Assembly: GCF_008705135.1 (NCBI RefSeq)
Contig: NZ_CP023694.1
Span: forward strand, 3,348,001 to 3,412,000
Direction: 5' to 3'
Source: Streptomyces coeruleorubidus
GTDB lineage: Bacteria > Actinomycetota > Actinomycetes > Streptomycetales > Streptomycetaceae
Length of the DNA: 64,000 nt
Both the position numbers and the translations under genes were made by a program. This document shows positions 55,517 through 62,474 of the stretch, piece by piece. Numbering within the stretch: position 1 is the first letter of the stretch; each line of letters begins with the position of its first letter. A model generated the notes under the pieces. It saw nothing but the letters and a program-made list of their open reading frames with translations, ran no database searches and was not told the DNA's origin.

Positions 55517-56847
55517 GCGCCCGGCCCCCTCCGGTCGTCCTCCGGCACGCCCTGGTCCGGCACCCGCGGGCCGCCGAGCAGTTCCGCGGCGGCCTGCTGG
55601 TAGCGCAGCACGGCCTGTTCGGCGGCGCGCAGGTCGCAGGGGGCGCTCCACAGCATGCGGCGGGCCTTCTCGTACCGCTCGACGAGCAGCGTGTCCTCGG
55701 CGAAGCCGTGCCGGGCGACCTTCGCCTTGTACGCGTCGAGCCGGCCACGCAGTTCGGCGCGGACCGCCAGGGGTGCGGTGACCGCGGTCAACGACTCGCG
55801 GGCGCGCAGCAGTTCGTCCTCCGCCTTCTCCTCCAGCGACTCCAGAAGCGGGGACAGGCGGTGCCACTGTGCCTGTCTGCGGTACTCCGCGGCCGCCGCC
55901 AGCTGCTCCTGCAACGCGGTCGGCGGTCCGCTGACGACCGGCACCTCCGTCGCCGCGATCTTCGCGAGCACCTCGCCACGGGCGGTGCGCGCCTCGGCGA
56001 GCGTACGGTCCGCGCGGCTGAGGACGTCCCGCAGTCTGACGATCCGCTTCTCGGCGTCCTGCCGTACGGTCAGGACCGCGTCGATCTCCCGGCGTACGTC
56101 CTCCAGGGCGCGCGCCTCACGGTCGTACACCGTCGTGTCCGGCCTGCCGCCGCCCGGGGCCGAACTGCCCTCCGCGGCCAGCCAGAACGCCAGCGGGTCC
56201 GACACCACCTGCTCGCGCAGCTTGGTGAGCGTGCGGGTGATGCGCTCCAGGTCGTCGCCCGCCGGGTGCTCGCCGGGGCGCACCCCGACCGAGTGCGCGA
56301 GCCGGCGGGTGCGCTGGAGTTCGGCCGCCAGCAGATCGATCCGGGCGGGCAGCGCCGACCAGACCGCGTCGGCCGCGACGACCATGTCCAGGCTCGTCGC
56401 GTACAGCTCGTTCATCCGGTCGACGAGGGTGGCGAGCGAGTAGCGTTCGCTGAGTTTGTTCCCCGTGCCGTGCAGGGTCGGGGCGTTGGCCGTCGCGGTG
56501 GCGCTGCCCGCGACCGTGACCGACTCGCCGTTCAGCAGCTCCGTCAGCTCCACCAGGTCCTCGCGGCTGGACCAGCGGCGGCGGGCACGGATCTCCCGGG
56601 CGGTGCGCAAGGCGTCCGCGTACGCGTCGAAGTACGTCCAGAGCAGCGTGATCGACGCCTCCGTGGACGTCCAGCGTTCCTGGGTGACGCCGGTCAGCTC
56701 GGCGCCCTCCAGGAGTCTGCGGCCCGCGTGGTCCTGGAGGGCGAGGAGCGAGGTCTCGATCGCCTCGTGCTCCGCGCCGAGCCGCGCCAGCGCACGGTCC
56801 ACCTCGTCCCGGTCCATCACCGGCCCGGTGGATCCCGTGACGCCCAT
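55513..56847 (-). CDS. Helical (coiled-coil) protein of the PknG cluster
   Basis: A 444-residue soluble protein, nearly all alpha-helix, with heptad-like stretches around residues 10-110 and 265-420 (for example REIDAVLTVRQDAEKRIVRL). It has no enzymatic motif I can name. It lies between the binding-protein gene and pknG, with its TGA overlapping the kinase ATG. It may physically link the membrane receptor to the kinase; this is inference. No clear counterpart occurs in the mycobacterial operon, as far as I recall. Confidence 0.78.
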   Translation of the reverse strand: MGVTGSTGPVMDRDEVDRALARLGAEHEAIETSLLALQDHAGRRLLEGAELTGVTQERWTSTEASITLLWTYFDAYADALRTAREIRARRRWSSREDLVELTELLNGESVTVAGSATATANAPTLHGTGNKLSERYSLATLVDRMNELYATSLDMVVAADAVWSALPARIDLLAAELQRTRRLAHSVGVRPGEHPAGDDLERITRTLTKLREQVVSDPLAFWLAAEGSSAPGGGRPDTTVYDREARALEDVRREIDAVLTVRQDAEKRIVRLRDVLSRADRTLAEARTARGEVLAKIAATEVPVVSGPPTALQEQLAAAAEYRRQAQWHRLSPLLESLEEKAEDELLRARESLTAVTAPLAVRAELRGRLDAYKAKVARHGFAEDTLLVERYEKARRMLWSAPCDLRAAEQAVLRYQQAAAELLGGPRVPDQGVPEDDRRGPGA

Positions 56848-56895
56848 CGATCACCTCTCGCTGCGGTTGTGCCGGTTGGGGGGTCGGTGCGGTTG

Positions 56896-57966
56896 TCAGG
56901 TTGTGCGCAGGTACTGCGGTGCCGGTGGTTCCGACTTCTCCGAAATCTTGCCCAGTGTCGCCGACAGCCATTTGCCGTACGACGCCTGCCAGCCGTTCGC
57001 GGTGTCCTTGCGGTAGTCCACCAGGATCTGGTTGACCCGGCGTACCAGATCGTTGGCGCTCTTCTTCATCGCCACGCCGTAGTACTCGGCAGTGAAGGCG
57101 TCGCCCTTGAGCTCGACCGTCGGATCCTGTGCCGCCTGGCTCGCGGCGAGCGCGCCGTCGGTGACCACCGCGTCAACCTCGCCGAGCTGAAGCCTGACCA
57201 GGCAGTCGAGTTGGTTCGGGACGGTCTTGGAGATGTCGGCGGTGGCGGGGAGTTCGCCGGCCTTCTGGTCCGCTTTCAGCGTGGAGTACGCCGTGGACCC
57301 CGTGGCCGTGCAGATCCTCTTGCCGGCGAGCGTGTCGTCGTAGCCCTTGATGGGCGAGGACTTGGGGGCCAGGACCTGCTGTCCCGTCTTGAAGTACGGC
57401 GCGGAGAAGGCGACGTCGTCGATGCGCTCGCAGTTGATCGTCATCGTGCGGACGACCATGTCCACGCGACCGTCCTGGATCGCCGGGATGCGCTGGTCGG
57501 TGGGGATCGCCTTGAACTGGACCGCACGCGGATCACCGAGTATGTCCTCGGCGATGCGGTGGACCAGGTCGATGTCGAAGCCCTCGAGCTCCGCGGTCTT
57601 GCCGCTGTTGGGGTTGCGGTAGCCCCAGCGGTAGCTGTTCTGGTCGACGCCGACGATCAGCTTGCGCATGTCGCCCTGGCGGTTCTTGATCTTCTGGATG
57701 GTGTCGCCGTCGGCGGAGGAGGGCGACAGCGTCTGCTTCTCGGGGGCCTCGCAGTCCTCTTCGGCCTTCTCGGCCTTGACCCGGGCCGACTGGGCCACGG
57801 ACTGGCCGTCCACGGTCCTCGTCCCGGACAGCGGGACGTACAGTGCGAAGACGGCCACCAGGGCGCAGACGACCGCCATCGCGGCCACCCCGCCCCAGCC
57901 CTTCAGACTGGCCCGCAGACGTCGTGCTCGCATGGTCGCGCCCCCTTTCACCCGTGTCCCGTTCAT
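56896..57966 (-). CDS. GlnH-like amino-acid-binding protein of the PknG cluster
   Basis: 356 residues. One N-terminal membrane helix (MAVVCALVAVFALYVPL) lacks a lipobox and likely stays as an anchor. The rest is a polar-amino-acid SBP family 3 domain: LIVGVDQNSYRWGYR, ELEGFDIDLVHRIAEDI, and FSAPYFKTGQQVLA with its substrate-binding residues. No ABC permease or ATPase gene is near, so it is a sensor subunit, not a transport part. Mycobacterial GlnH, encoded beside pknG, binds aspartate, glutamate and related ligands. ATG 57966 overlaps the upstream stop; ATG 57933 also has a good ribosome site. Confidence 0.85.
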   Translation of the reverse strand: MNGTRVKGGATMRARRLRASLKGWGGVAAMAVVCALVAVFALYVPLSGTRTVDGQSVAQSARVKAEKAEEDCEAPEKQTLSPSSADGDTIQKIKNRQGDMRKLIVGVDQNSYRWGYRNPNSGKTAELEGFDIDLVHRIAEDILGDPRAVQFKAIPTDQRIPAIQDGRVDMVVRTMTINCERIDDVAFSAPYFKTGQQVLAPKSSPIKGYDDTLAGKRICTATGSTAYSTLKADQKAGELPATADISKTVPNQLDCLVRLQLGEVDAVVTDGALAASQAAQDPTVELKGDAFTAEYYGVAMKKSANDLVRRVNQILVDYRKDTANGWQASYGKWLSATLGKISEKSEPPAPQYLRTT

Positions 57967-59408
57967 CGGTACTCCGACAGTCTGCGGCCGATGCCCAGCA
58001 CCGCGCCCGCGGCGCCGAGCACCGCCAGGACGGCCGCGCCCGCCGACAGGCCCGTCAGGGCGTCCCGGCCGTCACCGGCCGCGCGCTTGAACTCGGTCTC
58101 CTCGTGCGCGAGTGCCGTGCGCAGGTTCTCGTCGACGCTGTCGAAGCATTCACCGGTCGCGTTCTCGCTGCCGATGACCCTCTTCAGCGCCTCCTGGTAG
58201 TTGCCCTTCTCGTCCTGGTCGCGGGCCGCGGTGTGGCGCTTCTTCCACTCCGTCATGTTGCCGACGGCGGCGGTGACGGGGCTTTCGCCCGATGCGTCGT
58301 CGGCGAGCTCGCCGGCGGCCGCCAGGTACTTGCCCAGGGCGTCGATGTCCGTGCGGAAGTCGTAGTCGTAGGCGTCGTAGGTCTCTTCGCCGACCTTCTT
58401 CGTCTCGGCGCCGCGGGCCACCAGGGTCAGGTTCTCGTTGCCCCTGGCCTTGAGGGAGGCGATACGGGCGTCGTGCAGCACGTTCAGGGAGCGGACGCCG
58501 TGGTCGTAGGAGTCGTTCAGGCCCGCTCGGGCGACGCTGTGGCCGACGACCAGCCAGAGGAGGACCACGGTCGCGGTGGCCGTGGCGGCGACCAGGCCGT
58601 GGTTCAGGACGCGGTTGGTGCGCTGGTAGTTGCGGTGCTGGGCCCAGGCCAGGGCGGCCAGGGCGGCGATTCCGAGGGCGATGGCGGCCCAGGGGTAGGG
58701 CGTGGCGTCCCCGTAGTCCGCGCTCAGACGCTGGTTCTCCTTCTTGTACAGGTCCTCCGCCGCCGGGAGCATCTCCTCCTGCATCTTCTCGTTGGCGTAG
58801 CGGAGGTAGGCACCGCCGACCGGGAAGCCCTGACGGTTGTAGGTGCGGGCGCGTTCGACCAGGCCCTTGTACTCCGGGAGGAGTCTGTTGAGCTTGGCGA
58901 TGGTCGCCGCGGACGGGGAGTCCGGGTCCGAGTTGGCGGCGGCGTTGACGAGTTTCTCCGCGGCCGTGCGGATGTCCTTCTCGTAGCGGTCGCGGGAGGC
59001 GGCCGACTCCTGGCCGCCGGCGAGGAAGCCGCTGGAGGCGGCGGTGTTGGCGTCCGCGAGGGAGCGGTAGATGTCGGCCGCGTCCGAACTGAGGGGCTGG
59101 CTGCGGGTGAGGACGTCGTCGGCGGCGGCCGCGCGGTCGGTCATCTGCCAGGCGGTGACGGCGCCGAAGGCGACGACGAGGAGCGCGAGCAGGGCGCCGA
59201 TGATACGCAGGCGGCCGGGCTCTGTGGTGGCGGCGGCCCGGAGTTGGTCCAGCCCCTCGGCAAAGGCGGTGCGCCGGGGTTGAGGTTCAGCGGGGCCGCG
59301 GGGGGCTTGGGCCGGTGGTGCCGGGGGTGCCGGTTGGGCCGGCACGGCCGGGAGCGTGGGCATGCCCGGCCCCGTTGGTGGTGTGCTGCTCGTCGGCAGA
59401 TGTGTCAC
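57963..59408 (-). CDS. GlnX-like four-helix membrane sensor protein of the PknG cluster
   Basis: 481 residues. After a Pro-rich cytoplasmic N-terminus come helix 1 (IIGALLALLVVAFGAVTAW), a helical outer domain of about 160 residues, helices 2 and 3 (WAAIALGIAALAALAWAQ; ATATATVVLLWLVVGHSV), a second outer helical domain, and a final helix (GAAVLAVLGAAGAVLGI). The paired outer four-helix domains resemble chemoreceptor sensor domains, with no kinase or methyl-accepting part. This matches GlnX, which passes the GlnH signal to PknG. GTG 59408 was chosen for its GGGGGAGG site. It is the first gene of the cluster. Confidence 0.83.
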   Translation of the reverse strand: MTHLPTSSTPPTGPGMPTLPAVPAQPAPPAPPAQAPRGPAEPQPRRTAFAEGLDQLRAAATTEPGRLRIIGALLALLVVAFGAVTAWQMTDRAAAADDVLTRSQPLSSDAADIYRSLADANTAASSGFLAGGQESAASRDRYEKDIRTAAEKLVNAAANSDPDSPSAATIAKLNRLLPEYKGLVERARTYNRQGFPVGGAYLRYANEKMQEEMLPAAEDLYKKENQRLSADYGDATPYPWAAIALGIAALAALAWAQHRNYQRTNRVLNHGLVAATATATVVLLWLVVGHSVARAGLNDSYDHGVRSLNVLHDARIASLKARGNENLTLVARGAETKKVGEETYDAYDYDFRTDIDALGKYLAAAGELADDASGESPVTAAVGNMTEWKKRHTAARDQDEKGNYQEALKRVIGSENATGECFDSVDENLRTALAHEETEFKRAAGDGRDALTGLSAGAAVLAVLGAAGAVLGIGRRLSEYR

Positions 59409-59570
59409 TGTGACCTCCCCCGTGGTCATCCGTCGCCGCAAGTATCCCTTCCGGCACTGACATCCGCACCGGCCTTGCCTCGATCTTGATCAGATCGCAG
59501 CGCGAGGCACCACCCCTTGCCCAGAAACACGTCAGGGGAATCGGTTCGGTTCCCGCCGGGACGCGCACAG

Positions 59571-60011
59571 CTACTCCACATAGCGGCGAAACCCCTGCGC
59601 CAGCGCTTTGAAGCCGCACGCTTCGTAGAAGCTGTGCACGTACTCGTCGTCCGCCGCCAGCAACTGCACTTTGTAGCAACGGGCCGACTCCCCCAGCCGC
59701 ACGGCCGCCTCCATCAGCCGACGCCCGACGCCCCGCCGCTGGAAGCGGCCGGCCACCACCACGTTCTCCACGAACAGGATGGCCCGACCGCCGCGGGTGA
59801 GATTCGGCAACACGACGCAGTCCACCGTCCCGGCCACGACGCCGTCGGCCTCGGCGACCAGGACGGTCCGCCCCTGCTGCCCGGATATCGCCGCCCAGAC
59901 GGCCTCAGCGGCCCCCTGGGACAACGGCGCGTCGTCCGGGTTCAGTTCGCCGTAGAGGCCCAGCAGCGCCCCCAGATCCGCCTCGCCTGCCGCCCGTGTC
60001 GTGATCTTCAT
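59571..60011 (-). CDS. GNAT family N-acetyltransferase
   Basis: 146 residues. The acetyl-CoA-binding motif A is VVAGRFQRRGVGRRLMEAAV, preceded by a beta strand (ILFVENVVV) and followed by the family FYEACGF signature. The acceptor is unknown. It lies upstream of the PknG cluster on the same strand with a 160-bp gap, so joint transcription is possible but unproven. Confidence 0.88.
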   Translation of the reverse strand: MKITTRAAGEADLGALLGLYGELNPDDAPLSQGAAEAVWAAISGQQGRTVLVAEADGVVAGTVDCVVLPNLTRGGRAILFVENVVVAGRFQRRGVGRRLMEAAVRLGESARCYKVQLLAADDEYVHSFYEACGFKALAQGFRRYVE

Positions 60012-60069
60012 GGGGTGAGCGTAGAGCGAGGGCCTGCCCGGGCAGTGGCCTTCAGCGGAGCGTGACCCG

Positions 60070-61479
60070 TCAGTCCCCCGTCGGTGTCTCCCCGCAGCGG
60101 AGCACGATCAGGGTCGTTCCGCCGATCAGGACCAGGGCGATGGCTATGCCGGCGATGAGTGGGGTGACTCCGGAGCTGCCGGTTTCGGCGAGGTTGGTGT
60201 CCGAGGCCGTGCCGCCCACCGAGGCCGGGCTCGGCTCGCTGAGGGTCTGTGTGGCCGTGCCCGTCTCGCTGCCCTGGATCTGACAGTCCAGCATGCCGGC
60301 GAAGCGCTGGGTGAAGCCGCCCGGGCCGTGGATCGTGAAGTCGTACGCCTGGTCCTCCTGGAGCGGGACCGTCACCGTACGGGACTCCCCCGCGGCGATG
60401 GTGTGCTCGAGCCCGGCCAGTTCGAAGGTGAAGGGCTCGTCGCCCTTGTTGGACGCGATGATGTCCACACCGCCCTCGGCGCAGTTCTTCGCCGCCGTCA
60501 GTGCCGGGATCGGGCCCTCCTTCGCCCAGGTCGCCGAGGCCGCCGCCGACACCGTCGACTCGCTGGAACCGGCCAGGATCTGCGTCTGGCTCCGGCTCTC
60601 GGAGGCGAAGGCACGGCCGACCGGCACGGTGGTCGAGGCCTGCACGGTCAGTTCCGCCGTGCCGGCCGCCGCGTCCTTGGGCACCTCGAAGAACACCTGT
60701 CCGCCGTCGGACGTGGAGGTGACGGCCTTGCCCTGCTTGTCGACGATCCGGACCCCGCTCGTGGCGGCGTCCGTGGGCGGGCTCACCGTCACGCTGCGGG
60801 CGCCGGTGCGCACCGTCACCGGGCCCAGCCGCTCCCCCGGCCGGCCGGAGACCGCCGGCGGGTCGAGGGTCAGCGAGGCCCGGGGCTCGGGCCGGCTCCG
60901 GGCACTCTTCTCCAGATAGTCCGCGAGCTGCTCGGCCTGCGGGTCGAGGGCGTCGACGGCCACGTCGTCCGAATAACGCCAGATGGCCACCTGCGTGCCG
61001 GCCGCCGCGTCCTGCTCGGTCAGCGCACCGCGGACGCCCGCCTTCCGCGCCAGCGCCGCGAGGTCGTTCACCTGCGGGTAGGAGTTCTGAAGGATCCAGC
61101 GGATCCGGCCGGCGTCCTTGTTGGCGCCCAGGGACGTGCCGCTCCAGGGCGTCTCGTGGTACTTGGCGTCCCGCTGGGTCGGGTTATGCAGGTCGACGCA
61201 GTACGTCTGGAGCATGCCGCCGCCCTCGACGGACATCTCGAACAGGCCCGCCGACACCTGCTGGTCCCCGCTGCCGCCGTGTATCACCGCCGTGCCGAAC
61301 GTCTTGAGCCCGGCTATCGTCGCGGTCGCTCCGCCCTGACTCCGCGTGGTCTCCTGGGCGATCGCGTGGCCGGCGCCGGCCAGCCCGCCCGTGGCGACGA
61401 GCCCGGACACCAGCGTCGCGGCACCGAGGCGGGCAGCCCCTCGCCTGCGTACGAACACCGCAGAGAACGAAGCAAACAC
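60070..61479 (-). CDS. Thioester-domain (TQXA) surface protein with LAETG sorting signal
   Basis: A 469-residue cell-wall-anchored protein. Order: signal peptide (to about residue 41), a thioester domain with C94 (TYCVDLH) and Q163 (GTQVAIWRYS), which can form an internal Cys-Gln thioester, then Ig-like beta domains and a C-terminal LAETG (430-434), hydrophobic helix and short tail. LAETG is the class E sortase type used in Streptomyces. Thioester domains in pathogens bind host surfaces covalently; here the target could be another hypha, a polymer or a host. GTG 61479 was chosen because AAGGGG is well spaced; TTG 61482 is the alternative. Confidence 0.88.
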   Translation of the reverse strand: MFASFSAVFVRRRGAARLGAATLVSGLVATGGLAGAGHAIAQETTRSQGGATATIAGLKTFGTAVIHGGSGDQQVSAGLFEMSVEGGGMLQTYCVDLHNPTQRDAKYHETPWSGTSLGANKDAGRIRWILQNSYPQVNDLAALARKAGVRGALTEQDAAAGTQVAIWRYSDDVAVDALDPQAEQLADYLEKSARSRPEPRASLTLDPPAVSGRPGERLGPVTVRTGARSVTVSPPTDAATSGVRIVDKQGKAVTSTSDGGQVFFEVPKDAAAGTAELTVQASTTVPVGRAFASESRSQTQILAGSSESTVSAAASATWAKEGPIPALTAAKNCAEGGVDIIASNKGDEPFTFELAGLEHTIAAGESRTVTVPLQEDQAYDFTIHGPGGFTQRFAGMLDCQIQGSETGTATQTLSEPSPASVGGTASDTNLAETGSSGVTPLIAGIAIALVLIGGTTLIVLRCGETPTGD

Positions 61480-61757
61480 CAAATTCCCCTTCGAGCAGGA
61501 CCCGTCGATGTGGGGGGTACGGTCCCACCTGCAGAATCAGAAGTCTCACAGGCCGCAAGAGCCCCGAGAGCCATGCCCGGCATCCTAGGTACGCGGCGGA
61601 CGCCGCTCGCCGGTGAGACGGTCGGACGAGTGATCCGACTCGGAATCGTTATCGCCAAGACCCCTGTGAGCAGGGCTTATCGACAAGTCCACCGCCGATC
61701 TTTCGGTGCGCACTCGCCGATAAGCCGCAGTTCGGGCAGGTGGCCGGGTGATTGACG

Positions 61758-62234
61758 TCACGTCAACGCGGCGGCTTCCGGGGGCTGTTGAACGGACACG
61801 TCCGTAGGATCCGGCGAACCTCCTGGCGGTGTCTCCCAGTTGGGTTCCGGCTGCGTCGGCGCGGACGCCGTCTCCGGCTTGCCTGCGCGGCGGAACGCCG
61901 AGGTGCCCCAGGCCAGGTCGTGGCCGATCGCGACCGCGTCGATGTCCGCCGAGGTCCAGTTCTGCCCCTCGCGCACATCGGTCCGCACCTTCAGCCTGCC
62001 CTGGACGATCACGGGCTCGCCCACCGTCAGCGACGCCGCCGTGTTCGTGGCGAGCTGGCGGTTGGCCCACACCGTGAAGAAGTTGGTGTGCCCGTCCGTC
62101 CACATGTTCTTCTCGCGGTCCCAGTAACGCGCGGTTGCCGCCAGCCGGAACCTCGCCGACGGGCCGGACGCCATCTCCCGGTACACCGGCTGCGTCGCCA
62201 CCCTGCCGACCGCGCAGACCATCGTCTCGTTCAT
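61758..62234 (-). CDS. ssbB: Single-stranded DNA-binding protein, SsbB type
   Basis: 158 residues. An N-terminal OB fold (MVCAVGRVATQPVYREM, RFRLAATARYWD, NFFTVWANRQLATN, VIVQGRLKVR) occupies residues 1-110. The C-terminal tail is shorter than in SsbA and lacks the acidic DDDIPF-type end that recruits repair proteins. In S. coelicolor SsbB acts in chromosome segregation at sporulation rather than in replication. The gene lies next to a dynamin-like GTPase gene, as in other Streptomyces. Confidence 0.9.
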   Translation of the reverse strand: MNETMVCAVGRVATQPVYREMASGPSARFRLAATARYWDREKNMWTDGHTNFFTVWANRQLATNTAASLTVGEPVIVQGRLKVRTDVREGQNWTSADIDAVAIGHDLAWGTSAFRRAGKPETASAPTQPEPNWETPPGGSPDPTDVSVQQPPEAAALT

Positions 62235-62424
62235 CGCGAACCCCTCCCACGCCCGGACTGCGACACCGGGCCGACACGCGTACGGGCCCGTCCCGTACGG
62301 CTGTGTCTGCCAGACTGCCGCCGCCGGGCCGAGCCCGCTGAGCGCTGTGGATCACCGCCCGCCTGTGGACAACGCCGCCACCCGGACGGGTGACGCCGAG
62401 CGGCGAGGGACGCCAAGCGGCGCG

Positions 62425-62465
62425 TGACGCCAAGTTCCGAATGACGCCAAGTTCCGAATGACGCC
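62425..62465. repeat. 17-bp tandem repeat between ssbB and the GTPase gene
   Basis: TGACGCCAAGTTCCGAA occurs twice head to tail (62425-62441, 62442-62458), followed by TGACGCC. A related GGACGCCAAG lies just upstream at 62408. Confidence 0.85.
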
Positions 62466-62474
62466 GGCCCGGCG

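Noticed and set aside
56896..57966. Binding protein as part of an amino-acid ABC transporter
   Set aside because: No permease or ATPase gene is adjacent; neighbours are signalling genes.
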